This document shows, in pieces, positions 13,237-26,186 of a stretch of DNA of 64,000 nt. The stretch is from positions 77,347,676 through 77,411,675 of the forward strand of contig CM049316.1 of the NCBI GenBank assembly GCA_026874595.1, in the 5' to 3' direction. A program made the position numbers and the translations under genes. Each line of letters begins with the position of its first letter. Positions within the stretch are counted from its first letter, which is position 1. The notes beneath the pieces are model-generated. The model saw only the letters and a list, made by a program, of their open reading frames with translations, did no database searches and was not told the origin of the DNA. The stretch comes from Sipunculus nudus (lineage: Eukaryota > Annelida > Sipuncula > Golfingiida > Sipunculidae).

Positions 13237-16200
13237 AGCTCAGCTGACTGTAAGTCATCTGAGCTATAGGGATCACCTTTTGTCCGTCGTCCTTCCGGCC
13301 ATCCAGGCGTCTGTCTGTTAACAGGGCACAAATCGTAAACGCTAGACCTGGAATCTTCTTACTTGACATCCTGGGAGGTCTATGGAAATTCTCCTTGTAA
13401 ACCTGAAATTAGGTCACTGTGACCTATATTCTCTGAGCTATGGGGTTCTGAAGTACCCCCCAGAATAATGCAAATTTAATACAAAAGCTCAAGTATCTGA
13501 ACAACTAATGCATTAATCACCATGATTCTTTGCATGGATATTGATCATGGAGTGTTTCATCAATTTCTGGAGATTGGTGGCGCCAACTATATTTTTTTTA
13601 TTTTTTACGTTTTTTTAGCTCAGCTGACTGAAAGTCATCTGAGCTATAGGGATCACCTTTTGTCCGTCGTCCGTCCGGCCGTCCGGGCGTCTGTCCGTTA
13701 ACAGGGCACAAATCGTAACCGCTAGAACTGGAATCTTCTTACTTGACATCCTGGGAGGTCCATGAAAAATCTCCTTGGAAACCAGAAATTAGGTCTCTGT
13801 TACCCATATCCTTCGAGCTATGGGGCCCCAAACTACCCCCCAGAAAAGTAAAAAATTTCAAACAAAAACTTTAATATCTCATTAAATACTTGACTGATGG
13901 TCATGATTTTTGTCATACATATTGATCATGAGAGGTTCCATCACTTCCTGCAGACTGGTGGCGCCACCTGTATCGTTCAATTTTTTACGAATTTTTTTCT
14001 CTATTTTTGAGACCTTTCAAAATGTAAACATCTGTTAACAAGGCACAAATCGTAAAGACTGGACCTAGAATCTTCATTCTTTACACACTGAGAGACCTAT
14101 GAAAAGTCTCCATGGAAACCAGAAATTAGGTCTCTGTTACCCATATTCTTCGAGCTATGGAGCCCCAAAGTACCCCCAAGAAAAGTAAAAAATTTCATAC
14201 AAAACCTTCAATATCTCTTTAACTACTTGACTGATGGTCATGATTTGTGGCATAACTATTGATCATGAGATGTGTCATCACTTCCTGCAGACTGGTGGTG
14301 CCACCTTTATTGTTAGATTTTTTACGATTTTTTCCTCTATTTTTGAGACTTTTAAGGATGCTGTCATCTGTTAGCATGACACAAATCGTAACGACTGGAC
14401 CTAGAATCTTCATTCTTGACACACTGAGAGGTCCATGAAAAATATCCTTGGAAACCAGAAATTAGGTCTCTGTTAACCATATCCTTTGAGCTATGGGGCC
14501 CCAAAGTACCACCCCCCCCCCCCCCCAGAGTAGTCAAAAATTTCATACAAAAACTTCAATATCTCAATAACTACATCACTGATGGTCATGATTTTTGGCA
14601 TACATATTGATTATGAAATGTTCCATCAGTTCCTGCAGACTTGTGGCGCCACCTGTATTGTTTGATTTTTTACGATTTTTTCCTCTATTTTTGAGACCTT
14701 TAAGGATGCTGTCATCTGTTATCGTGGCACAAATCATAATGACTGGACCTAGAATCTTCATTCTCGACACACTGAGAGACCTATGAAAAGTCTCCATGGA
14801 AACCAGAAATTAGGTCTCTGTTACCCATATCCTTCCAGCTATGGGGCCCCAAACTACCCCCCAGAAAAGTAAAAAATTTCAAACAAAAACTTTAATATCT
14901 CATTAAATACTTGACTGATGGTCATGATTTTTGTCATACATATTGATCATGAGATGTTCCATCACTTCCTGCAGACTGGTGGCGCCACCTGTATCGTTCA
15001 ATTTTTTACGAATTTTTTTCTCTATTTTTGAGACCTTTCAAAATGTAAACATCTGTTAACAAGGCACAAATCGTAAAGACTGGACCTAGAATCTTCATTC
15101 TTTACACACTGAGAGACCTATGAAAAGTCTCCATGGAAACCAGAAATTAGGTCTCTGTTACCCATATTCTTCGAGCTATGGAGCCCCAAAGTACCCCCAA
15201 GAAAAGTAAAAAATTTCATACAAAACCTTCAATATCTCTTTAACAATTGACTGATGGTCATGATTTGTGGCATAATTATTGATCATGAGATGTGTCATCA
15301 CTTCCTGCAGACTGGTGGTGCCACCTTTATTGTTAGATTTTTTACGATTTCTTCCTCTATTTTTGAGACCTTTAAGGATGCTGTCATCTGTTAGCATGGC
15401 ACAAATAGTAACGACTGGACCTAGAATCTTCATTCTCAACACACTAGAAGACCTATGAAAAGTCTCCATGGAAACCAGAAATTAGGTCTCTGTTACCAAT
15501 ATCCTTCGAGCTATGAGGCCCCAAAGTACCCCCCCAGAGTAGTCAAAAATTTCATACAAAAACTTCAATATCTCAATAACTACATCACTGATGGTCATGA
15601 TTTTTGGCATACATATTGATTATGAGATGTTCCATCAGTTCCTGCAGACTGGTGGCGCCACCTATATTGTTTGATTTTTTTTTACGATTTCTTCCTCTAT
15701 TTTTGAGACCTTTAAGGATGCTGTCATCTTTTAGCATGGCACAAATCGTAACGACTGGACCTAGAATCTTCATTCTCAATACACTGAGAGACCTATGAAA
15801 AGTCTCCATGGAAACCAGAAATTAGGTCTCTGTTACCCATATCCTTCGAGCTATGGGGCCCCAAAGTACCCTTCAGAGTAGTCAAAAATTTCATACAAAA
15901 ACTTCAATATCTCAATAACTACATCACTGATGGTCATGATTTGTGGCATAACTATTGATCAAGAGGTGTTCCATCAGTTCCTGCAGACTGGTGGCACAAC
16001 CTGTATTTGTTCGGGGTTTTTTTACGAATGTTTTATCTATTTTTGAGACCTTTAAAGATATGAACATCTGTTAACAGGGCACAAATCATAAAAACTGGAC
16101 CTAGAATCTTCATTCTTGACACACAGGGAGACCCATGAAAATTCTCCATGGAAACCTGAAATTAGGTCTCTGTTACCCATATTCTTTAGGCTGTATGGCT

Positions 16201-17200
16201 CCAAAATACCCCCCAGAATAATGGAAAATTTGATACAAAAAGTGCAGTATCTCAATAACTACAACACTGATGGTCATGATTTTTGGCATACATATTGATC
16301 ATGAGCTGTTCCATCAGGTTCTGCAGAGAGGGTGCGCCACCTCTATTTTTTTCAAATTTTTACGAATTTTTTTTCTCTTTTTTCGAGACCTTTGAAGATG
16401 TGGTTATCTATCAAGAGGGTACAAATTGCAACAACTGGACCTAGAAACTTCATTCTTGTCATGCAAGGAGGCCCATGAAGAGTGCCTGTCGAAACTTGAA
16501 ATTAGGTCTCTGTTACCCATATCCTTCAAGCTATAGGACTCTGAAGTATCCCTCAGAATAATGGACAATTTGATACAAAAGCTGAAGTATCTGAACAACT
16601 AATACGGAGATCATCATGATTCTTTGCATGGATATTGACCATTAAGTGTTTTTAGCTCAGCTGACTGTAAGTCATCTGAAGTATCCCTCAGAATAATGGA
16701 CAATTTGATACAAAAGCTCAAGTATCTAAACAACTATTGCAGTGATCACCAAGATTCTTTGCATGGATATTGATCATGGAATGTGTCATCAGTTTCTGCA
16801 GTATGGTGGCGCCACCTGTATTTTTTTATTTTTACGAATTTTTTTCTCTATTTTTGAGACCTCATAAGATGCGGTCATCTGTTAACATGGCACAAATCGT
16901 AACAACTGGATCTAGAATCTTCTCTCTTGACATGCTGAGAGGCCCATGAAAAGTTTCCTTAAAAACTTGAAATTAGGTCTCTGTTACCCATAACCTCTGA
17001 GCTATGGGGCTCCGAAGTACCCCCCAGAATAATGGAAAATTTGATACAAAAGCTCAAGTATCTGAACAATTATTATTGATCACCATGATTCTTTGCATGG
17101 ATATTGATCATGAAATGTTTCATAAGTTTCTGCATTCTGGTGGCGCCACCTGTATTTTTTCAATTTTTAGCTCAGCTGACTGAAAGTCATCTGAGCTATA
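13237..17200 (+). repeat. Internal repeated heads within A1
   Basis: The head hairpin AGCTCAGCTGACT reappears at about 13237, 13617, 16654 and 17169 in addition to the outer head at 12505, but only one tail exists (18331-18364). The heads sit in the same orientation, each followed by module sequence. This fits tandem growth by unequal exchange or by rolling-circle read-through. Confidence 0.75.
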
Positions 17201-18364
17201 GGGATCACCTTTTGTCCGTCGTCCGTCCGGCCATCCAGGCGTCTGTCTGTTAACAGGGCACAAATCGTAACCACTAGACCGGGAATCTTCTTACTTGACA
17301 TCCTGGGAGGTCTATGGAAATTCTCCTTGTAAACCTGAAATTAGGTCACTGTGACCTATATTCTTCGAGCTATGGGGTTCTGAAGTACCCCCAGAATAAT
17401 GCAAAATTTAATACAAAAGCTCAAGTATCTGAACAACTAATGCATTAATCACCATGATTCTTTGCATGGATATTGATCATGGCGTGTTTCATCAATTTCT
17501 GGAGATTGGTGGCGCAACCTATATTTTTTTTATTTTTACGATTTTTTTTTTCTCTACTTTTGTGATCATTAAACATTTGGTCATCTGTAAACAGGGCACA
17601 AATCATAATGACTGGACCTAGAATCTTCTGTCCTCACCTCCAGGGAAGCCCATAAAAGGTCTACATGGAAACCCGAAATAAGGTCCCTGTTACCCATATT
17701 CTGTGAGCTATGGGGCTCTGAAGTACCCCCCAGAATTAAGATTTGGTCATATGTTAACAGGGCACAAATCATAATGACTGGACCTAGAATCTTCTGTCCT
17801 CACCTCCAGGGAAGCCCATAAAAGGTCTACATGGAAACCCGAAATAAGGTCCCTGTTACCCATATCCTTCATGCTCTGGGGCTCCGAAGTACTCCCCAGA
17901 ATAAAGATTTGGTCATCTGTTAACAGAGCACAATTTATAATGACTTGACCTAGAATCTCCTTTCTTGATATGCTGGGAGGCCCCTGAAAAGTCTCCTTGT
18001 GCACCTGAAATTACATCTCTGTTACCCATATCCTTCATCCTATGCAGCTTTGAAATACCCCCCAGAATAAACATTTGGATTTGTTAACAGGTCACAAATC
18101 ATAATAACTGGACCTAGAATTTTATTTTTTGACATGCTGGGAGACCCCTGAAAAGTAATCTTGTAAACCTTGAAAATAGGTGTCTGTTACCCATATCCTT
18201 CATGCTACAGAGCTCCATAGTACCCCAATGAATATTGGATGATTTTATACAAAAGGTCAAGTTTGGAAAAAGTATTTCATTCAAATTTGACATTCAGATG
18301 ATAAAATTACTTTTGTCAATGTCTTCCTGGTCAGCTGAGCGTCATGACCCCTGGGTCACTTGTT

Positions 18365-18797
18365 GTATTATTTCTTTCCAAAAGATGTTAAATTTCATGA
18401 ATAAATGTAACTGCTCTAGATCATCTGCTTTAATGTTTTATGTGAATAAATATTAAGTTATTCAGGCTGTGATTAATTAACTGTCTCCATCCTTCATTCA
18501 TATCAGAATTTAATAATCTATTCATCATTGATTTTTGTTGCTTGTAACTTTGATCGGATATCTATCATACCTAGTCCACCATTATCTTTAGGTGCTATTA
18601 GAGTTTCTCTTTTAATTTTATCTATCTTACCGTTCCATATAAAGTTGAACAGAGTTGTTTCAATATCCTTAATAATGGAGGCAAGTGGATTAGGCAAAAC
18701 AGACTATAAAAATGTTACTATGGTTAAAAGAATAACAAAGTACGTAAGATTCTATTAAAAATGACTCGAAAATACAGGCAATCACTAGACCTTCATG
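18365..18797. other. No gene seen
   Basis: This is AT-rich sequence between the A1 tail and the BEL fragment. A 76-codon frame at 18528-18758 has no recognisable domain. Confidence 0.45.
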
Positions 18798-18905
18798 GTC
18801 TTTACCTGGCGGCGCTAGGCACGCACCAGGGCCTATAATAGTATGCTATACTTGGACATTCAAGGCCTTTACCTGGCGGCGCTAGGTTCCCACCAGGGTC
18901 TTAAT
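18798..18905. repeat. Duplicated CCTGGCGGCGCTAGG motif
   Basis: Two copies, about 65 bp apart, of a motif of roughly 38 bp: TTTACCTGGCGGCGCTAGG followed by a CACCAGGG half. Inside each copy CCTGG...CCAGG can pair. It lies just downstream of the BEL pol on that element's strand and could be remains of its 3' end, but no LTR pair was found. Confidence 0.5.
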
Positions 18906-18919
18906 TAATGCAGTTTTAA

Positions 18920-21627
18920 GCACTATCCGCCTCCAATATAACACAAAGTTTATCAATGTGTCTATCTTATTTTCTAAACTTTGTTTTCACTCTCACTCTG
19001 CGCACGTGACCGTGTTTATCTGCGAAAGTCTCTGTGATCCGACCCGTAGGCTAAGTATTCAGCGGAACAGTATCATCAACCACTAAGACAACATCTCCTT
19101 GGCAGTAGTTTCTGCGGGGTGCTAACCACCTCTGTCTTTCTTGTAGTTGTGGGAGATACTTCCGAGTCCATCTTCTACAGAACACACTGGCCATATACTG
19201 GACTTGTCTCCATCTCCGTCTAGAATAAATATCCTCTTTCTCGAACGTTCCTGGAGGAAGGGATGTTTCACTCTTCAGTAATAACAGATGATAAGGCGTC
19301 AAGGCCTCAGCATCTTCTGGATCAGTAGAAACCCTCGTAATAGGTCTCGAATTCACTGTAGCTTCTACTTCACACATAAATGTATGCAGGCTCTCATCAT
19401 TGACGATCTGATTCCTGAGAAGCACATTCAGAACTTGTCGAATTGTCCTTATCTGGCGCTCCCATACACCTCCAAGTGGAGGACTGAAAATCCAATCAAT
19501 GTTTCTTTGTAGCAAAAAACTGTGAATCTTGTCTTGTTTCCATTTGTCTATTTCTTCTTTAAGTTCTCGCCTTGCGCTTATCAAGTTTGTACCGTTGTCC
19601 GAACGAATGACTTTAACTTGTCCTCTTCTGACAATAAAGCGTCTCAGAGCGTTGATGCAGGAATCGGTGTCTAATGAATGCGCAACTTCGATATATATGG
19701 CTCGCACTGTTAAACAGGTAAAAAACACACCATATCGCTTGACCATGGACCGATCTCGACGAACATCAAATGGTCCAAAATAATCAACGCCGACGTATGT
19801 AGAGGGGGATGGTTCGAAATCAAACGGTCTGTTGGTAGCTCGGCCATCTTCTATTCTCCTACCTTTCCTCTACGTTTACGACAATCAACACAATCGTACA
19901 CAATCTATCTTGCAGCTGAATACTCTTGTAAGGACCAACATATGATTTCTTCCACCGTGGTTGGGACGGTTAGGAAAACGAACCAAGTTCTCTTTGAGGG
20001 TTTTTGTTGGCTGATCTGCATAGGACCAACAGTAGCCATAGCTGCTTTGGTTCTCTGGGCCTTTTCTTGTAGGGCCTTACGTATCTTCAAGATGCAGGCA
20101 ATTTGAACTTTCAGCGTGAACCATGACGAATGGTACGAAATGAAACGTTCAATGATATCATCAGAAGAGCTGACAACGACTGACGACACTTTGACTTTGC
20201 AAACTTCTGGGTCATCGTCTTGAATGCAAATATCTGGTTTGAGGGTAGTACACTGGTCTGTGTCTGTTTTCCACAGGAAGTCCGGTCGCTATATCCATCT
20301 GTGGTACTGGCGAGTGTTTCTGCGTGGAGACCTCTAGAGGCATCGTCAGCTGGATGAGCGGCTGATTCAACGAATTTCCATTCACTTGATTGCGAACCAT
20401 CACGGATTACCGATACCCGATTTGCAACGAAGGTTTTAAACCTTGCAGTCTCACTTCTGATGTAGCAAAAAACAGACTGGCTATCCGTCCAGAAGTACGT
20501 CTCGTCGATATCAAACTCGAGTTCTTTTTTCAACATGTTATTAAAGCGAACCGAAACTGTGGCGGTGGTGAGCTCCATTCGAGGAAGGGTTATCCGTTTA
20601 AGAGGCGCCACTATTGACGGCCAGAAAGGCACAATGTACCTTCTCTGTATCGCTGATGAAACGAAGGTAGCTTACGGTCCCATAAGCTGATTCACTAGAA
20701 TCCGCAAAGTGATGCATCTGTACTGATCGAATAGTTCCGAAGTCTTCTGACGTATGCTGGACACATCTGTCTGCATTAAAATTTTGTAACAAGGGAAGCT
20801 CTGTGAGCCACCTGTGCCATATCTGAAGGTGACTTGAAGGGATTTCCAAGTCCCAAGCAAACTTGGACTTGCACAAGTCTTGAAGGATCCGTTTAGCCAA
20901 CAAAGTAAAAGGCGCAAGAAACCCAAGGGGTTCGTAGATTGAACTTACGACTGACCAGATTCCTCTTCTGGTGAATGGTCGATCACTAATCAAAATGCGA
21001 TATCTGAACTTGTCTGATTGCAGGCTCCACTGCACACCAAGGGCCCTTTTTATGTGCGGCGCATGTTCTAAGTCTAGATCCTCCGTTACACATTCTTCCT
21101 CAGATAAGGCTCTTAAAACCACCGGTTTGTTGCAAACCCATTTGGTTAGGACGAAACCTCTTTTGGCACAAATGTCCCCCAGGCTAATAATCAACTCTGC
21201 AGCTCGTTTCTCAGTTTTAACAGACTTCAAACAATCGTCCACGTAAAAATTATGCTTTATGGTGTTTGTCACATCAGGATCATGACACTTGTTATAGTCT
21301 GCCGTTTTCCTTAGAGTGAAGTTTGAGCAACATGGGGATGAGACTGCCCCAAAGAGGTGAACCTGTATGTGATAGTCTTTCGGAGGAAGATTCACATCTC
21401 CGTTCGGATACCAAAAATACCTCAAAATGTCACATTCTACTTGGTTCACTTTCACCTGATAAAACATGGAATGTATATCTGACATAAAGGCAACTGGTTC
21501 CTGTCGGACACAGAGAAGCACTCCTATTAGGCTGTTGGTAAGATCCGGCCCCTGTAAGAGGTTATCGTTGAGAGAAACTCCTTGAAACTTTGCTGCGCAG
21601 TTAAAGACGACTCGAATCTTCTTACTA
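18920..21627 (-). pseudogene. BEL/Pao retrotransposon pol, 5'-truncated and broken
   Basis: Reading the minus strand from 21627 down gives the BEL/Pao order. Reverse transcriptase comes first (about 21627-20600) with [21 protein letters not shown] and the catalytic YVDD. RNase H follows (about 20632-20111) with LPRMELT and WTDSQSVF, then the linker before integrase. Integrase (about 19870-19050) has GVDYFGPF, RSDNGTN and the E in the FMCEVEATVNSRP segment, the expected D,D,E. A C-terminal domain (SLQER-type, here LPQLQERQRW) is followed by VRRVRVKTK and ILEAD near 18925. Gag, protease and the start of RT are missing upstream of 21627. Homology is split over at least four frames with in-frame stops, including one near 19051 just before the PTGRI segment. 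It is a dead copy. No LTRs were recognised. Confidence 0.92.
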
Positions 21628-21649
21628 TGTTCTTACTATGTAGTTTACT

Positions 21650-21855
21650 ATGTAGGTTCTCACACTCGAAAGTCTCAAGAATCACGAAATAATAGAAAAA
21701 TGTCGTTTATTTACACTGAAAATATAGTTTGTCTACCTGGTTCCAAACTTTCGAAAAGTCTCGTGTCACTTATGTCGTATTGCCTAAGCAACATGTATAT
21801 AACTACCTCCAGTAATAAAGAGTTCCAACTGCCATGGCCGACCAGTCTTGTTACA
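21650..21855 (+). repeat. Putative Gypsy 5' LTR remnant
   Basis: AT-rich sequence with a possible polyadenylation signal (AATAAAG near 21814) ends in TTACA at 21855. It is directly followed by TGGTGTCAGAAAGCG, which looks like the primer-binding site found after the 5' LTR of many metazoan Gypsy elements. The left edge is a guess, near the TACTATGTAG repeats where the BEL fragment stops. I could not find a matching copy downstream of pol. Confidence 0.45.
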
Positions 21856-21872
21856 TGGTGTCAGAAAGCGAT
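21856..21872 (+). promoter_or_regulatory. Putative primer-binding site
   Basis: TGGTGTCAGAAAGCG follows the TTACA that I take as the LTR end. Its position ahead of a gag-pol in the same orientation supports the reading. The priming tRNA was not identified. Confidence 0.5.
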
Positions 21873-22289
21873 CTTATTTCCAGAATTATCGATGAACCCA
21901 TCGGTAGCAAATCCGACATCATTGATGATATAAACATGCAAGTAAGGCCCAGGCATGGTAGATAAAACATGACAAAGTGAGGAACCACTACAAAAAGCCG
22001 TTGAAGTGAGTCTCGTGTGAACGGAACTGAGCGACACGAACGGAGCACGTGATCAGCTGACTTTTGCACGGACGGAACACTTGACGGCAGCTGAATAAAG
22101 TGAACAGCTACACAGATAAGTGAAATTCGTCAGTAATAAGTGTCTTCAAGGAATATAAGGACCCTGTTAAGTGGCAAACCCGAAACAAAGTGCAGTAAAG
22201 TGAATGTACACAAACTGTGGTTGTAATATTATAAACGGCAGATATAGACCTAGTCATATAAAGCAAATATAGCAGAGTCAAGTGTAAAG

Positions 22290-25200
22290 AAGCCCTCCAT
22301 GAACTGGAAAGCGGAAAGTCTAAACAGAGAATGGGAACGGTTTGAAAAACATATTCACTATTATTGTATGGGTTCACTTGCTGGCAAAAATGATTCTGTT
22401 AAAATTGGATACTTGCTACTGTTTGTTGAGAAATACATGAAAGTGCGAACCTGAATGGGGGGACCAAAATAGACAAGACAGAAATCTCGAAATCTTCCAG
22501 AATTACACAGCACCAAGGAAAAGTGCGCTCTGAGCAGGATATAAATTTGATAGACGGAGACAAGGTGAAAATGAGCCATTTGATTACTTTTTAACAAACC
22601 TCAAAATTCTAGTAAGAGATTGTCAGTTTCAGGATGTAGATCGTTTGACTCAGAAATGCCATTGTGTATAACTGTTACCATGAAAAAGTACGTGAAAATT
22701 GCCTAGATGAAGGTGACGATCAGACCTTGGATAGAGCAGTACAAATTGGTCAGACTTTCAAAATTTCTCAAAAAGGTCTTAAAGAGCTCAGTAAAAGAGA
22801 AGAAGATGTAACTGTTAATGCCATGGGCAAGCAAAGAAGAAGAGGGTACTGAAAAACTGAAAAGAAAAGTTTCAGGAAGGAAGCACCAAAAAGAAACCAA
22901 TGTAAGATTCAAAGAAAAAATAATAAATGCTACAAATGTGGTTACCTAGGAGGAAGAGCGGAGTACCCAGCTGCGAAGAACCAATGTAAAATATGTTAAA
23001 GTATGGACACTATGAGAGAGTGTGCAGAAAAGAAGACAAACCTCGACTTACGCCAGTGAAACAGAAAGTGACGATTCGTCACAGGACGCGATTCAGTTTC
23101 ATGCTATATTGAGTAGTAATAGAAATTCAGATTTCTATGAAGACATCATTCTCAAAGAGGATAAGAAAGTTTACTTCCAGCTAGATACAGGGTCTCCAAT
23201 AAATATCTTGCCATATAAAAAGCTACAAGATCTTGGATTCAAACAGAAAAATCTAAAAGCCACAAACAAGATATTATGGGAGACGATAAAGGATGTCCTC
23301 AGTTACAGAAAACAACAGGTGTTATGCCAATTACATTAAAACTGGACATTGACTCAAATGCAGAACCAGTAGTTCATGGACCCAGACCTCAGCCGAAAGC
23401 ACTGTTGCCAGGAATCAAACAAAAATTGCGTGAAATGGAAAAATATAGATTCATAACCAAAGTCACGAAACCAACAGACTAGGTTAGTTCGATGGCAGTG
23501 TCACAGAGAAATGGTAAAATCAGGATCTGCCATATCCCAGTAATGTAAATAAATCAATCAAACGTGCAATCTTTCCAATGAAGACAGTGGAGCAGATTAT
23601 GAGCCAGTTGAACGGAGCCAAGTACTTCAGCTCTCTAGATGCGAAAGCAAGCTACTGTCAAGTTCCATTGGATGAAGAGTCGTCGTACCTAACTACATTT
23701 AATACCCCGCTGGGAAGATATCGGTGGCTAAGACTTCCGTTCGGGATTAAAAGTGCGCCAGAAATATATCAAAGAATAATGAACACTATGCCTGAAGACA
23801 TAGAAGGTGCAACTGCAATTATGGATGATATCCTTGTTGCAGGCCGAACAATGGAAGAGCATGACCAAATCTTGAAAAAAAGTACTCTATAGAGCTACAG
23901 AATGGAATGTGAAACTGAACCTTGAGAAATGTCGAATGCGCCAAACAAGCATAAAATATGTTGGCCATATTATCACAGATGAAGGGGCGAAACCCGACCC
24001 GGATAAAGTCCGAGCCATTGTGGAATGCCTGAACCGAAGTGCAAGGAAGATGTGAGCACGTTTCTTGGATTTGTTACATACCTGAGCAGGTTCATTCCTA
24101 AACTGAGTGAAATAGACAGTCCACTCAGAGATGTAAGCAAAGAATTCTTCTGGGACGCAGAGCGAGCAAGATCGTTCCAAAGGCTGAAATATATATTACA
24201 GAAGCCTATACATTAGCATATTATGATGTGTCAAAGGAAACCGTTATACAGTGTGATGCCTGTAGTTTTGGCCTGGGTGCAACGCTTATTCAGGAGGATA
24301 AAGTCATAGCGTATCCTTCGAGAGCACTCAATGAGACTGAACAAAACTACTCACAAATACAAAAGAACTGAAAGCAAAAGAACATGCCTGTGAGAAGTTT
24401 CATGTATATATATATACGCAAAACCAGTAACAGTAAAGGCAGACCATCAGCCACTTGAACTGATATTTGAAAAACCAATACACAAAGCGCCCAAGAGACT
24501 ACAGCCAATGCTACTGAGATTGGGCATATATGACTTGACTGTGCATTAAAGAAAGGCAAGATAATGCACTTAGCAGATACCCTTAGTAGAGTACATTTAC
24601 CTGAGACAGTTAAATCTGATGATGAAGTGATCATGGAACACAAAATAACAATAACTAAGAGAGGATGCAACAATTTAGGAGGCATACAACAGAGGAATTG
24701 AGCAGCTTAGTAATAGTCATACTAAGAGGCTGGCCAGAAGATAAAGGAAAGTATGGGACGAAGTGAAACCATATTGGACTTTCAGAGAAGAACTGGACTA
24801 CGTAGATGGTGTGGTTTATAAAGGTGAAAAACATGTCATACCACCAGCCATGAGACATTACGCACTAAAGTGCATACATTCTTCCCATATGGGAATAGAA
24901 AAGTGTAAATCTAGAGCAAGAGGGAGCTGTTTTTGGCCAGGAATAAATAAACAAATAGAACAACTGATAGAAAATTGCCAGGAATGCCAGGAAATCAACA
25001 AAAACAACAAGCACAACCAATGACATTGGGACAGATACCGGACAGACCCTGGTCCCACTGTGGGTCTGACTTAATTGAATTTGAGCACCAGCACTACATG
25101 ATTCTTGTGGACTTTTTTAGTAAGTGGATTGCCGTAGAAAAATTTGAAACAGTATCAACTGGATCCGAATTTGATGCTATGTACACAGTATTTAGCATGC

Positions 25201-25948
25201 ACGGATTTCCAGACAAGCTTACAACAGACAATGGCCCATAGTACTCGAGTGGTCAGTTCAAACAGTATTGCAGAGAAAACAACATATCACACGTAACAGC
25301 TAGCCCGCATTACCACCAATATAACGGCGAAGCTGAGAGAGCAGTGGGAACAATCAAGCGCCTATGGAAAAAGGCAGAAAGTGCAGAGAGCAGAAAAAAG
25401 CTGTTTTGGAATACAAAGTTACACCTTTCACTGGACTAGAGTTATCACCTGCGCAGATGTTAATGGGGAGAAGGCTTAAATCTAGTTTAATAATGGACAG
25501 TGAGTTACTGAAGCCGAAAACATACCCAGCTGAACTGATACGTCACAAGCTTGAGAAACTTCAACTGAATACGAAACATAATTATAACAGAAATGTAAGA
25601 AAAGAACATTATGACACACTTAAACCAGGTGATACAGTACTATTTCAAACACCATCAACACTGAAAACCAAAAAATGGGAACCAGCAAAAGTTGTGGAAA
25701 AACATGATACACCACAATCTTACATTATTGATACTGGTAACCGGAAACTGCGACGTAACAGAGTTGACCTTCGTAAGTGCCCTTGTCATTTTGAACTAGA
25801 GCTCGTTATGGATGATGATGACATAACTACCAAAGTAACCAATGAACCTGTGCTCGGAGCACCACCAACAACTACGTATACCCAGAGTGCAGCCATCAAT
25901 TTGTACACCAAGCCCACCAGAGAAACCACAAGAGACCGTAATAACTGA
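22290..25948 (+). pseudogene. Gypsy (Metaviridae-type) gag-pol, broken
   Basis: Gag remains begin near 22300 with a W..FEKHIHYY-like segment. A degenerate CCHC zinc-knuckle pair follows near 22925-23030 (CYKCGY, later CKIC before a stop). The protease motif LDTGSPINILP is near 23190. Reverse transcriptase spans about 23360-23890 with FSSLDAKASYCQVPL, LPFGIKSAPE and IMDDILVAG, where I replaces the usual Y before MDD. The RNase H region has VIQCDACSFGLGATL (near 24247). Integrase has the HHCC finger (H..H..C..C, 24850-25010), then D in CGSDLIEF, D in TTDNGP and E in NGEAERAV. A C-terminal segment ends at 25948. Homology jumps between all three plus frames and contains stops, for example after TTDNGP. 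The copy is not functional. Confidence 0.93.
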
Positions 25949-26178
25949 ACTTTCACAAAGAACGACACGGTTAGGAAGAAAATGAAAACCCCTGTACAGT
26001 TAAAAGACTATAAGCTCTAAAGATAATTGGGGTCATTCCTAGTCCCGTCGAGATTATTTTCCATTTTTTTATGGTTAGACAATTTATATATACACTCATT
26101 AATAAGTTAATATAACCAGTTCATCCGGTGGAGTAATAAACAGGTCGGTTGGGATCATTCTTAGTCCCGTTTGGGTAA
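25949..26178 (+). repeat. Gypsy 3' flank, possible 3' LTR part 1
   Basis: After pol there is a purine-rich stretch (GGTTAGGAAGAAAATGAAAA, about 25970-25988). Two copies of GGTCATTCCTAGTCCCGT-like sequence follow (about 26030 and 26154). The hAT element inserted at 26187, and the interrupted sequence resumes at 29124. I suggest a 3' LTR split by the hAT insertion, but it does not match the putative 5' LTR. Confidence 0.35.
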
Positions 26179-26186
26179 TTCATAGG
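26179..26186. repeat. Target-site duplication, hAT left
   Basis: TTCATAGG, identical to 29116-29123. Confidence 0.88.

Larger units (their letters stand above)
12501..18364 (+). mobile_element. Family A Helentron-like element (A1), modular
   Basis: This copy starts with TTTTAGCTCAGCTGACT, which forms a hairpin with the following AGTCATCTGAGCT. A GTCCGTC/GTCTGTC-rich tract comes next. The body is about fourteen diverged copies of a 335-380 bp module, each with words such as GGCACAAATCGTAA, AATTAGGTCTCTGTTACCC and GGTGGCGCCACC. It ends with TCAGCTGAGC, then a TGACCC..GGGTCA hairpin and CTTGTT (18331-18364). The subterminal TCAGCTGAGC is the reverse complement of the head GCTCAGCTGA. Asymmetric inverted repeats with a 3' hairpin and T-tract insertion are known traits of Helentron-type rolling-circle elements. 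No Rep/helicase was found, so it is non-autonomous. Open frames of 60-100 codons inside recur because the modules repeat and are not genes. Confidence 0.7.

Noticed and set aside
12486-16598. Repeated 60-100-codon minus-strand frames with METFHRSL, GNRDLISGF and similar
   Set aside because: They are translations of family A modules, appear at module spacing, and carry stops and indels. There is no sign of codon-level constraint.
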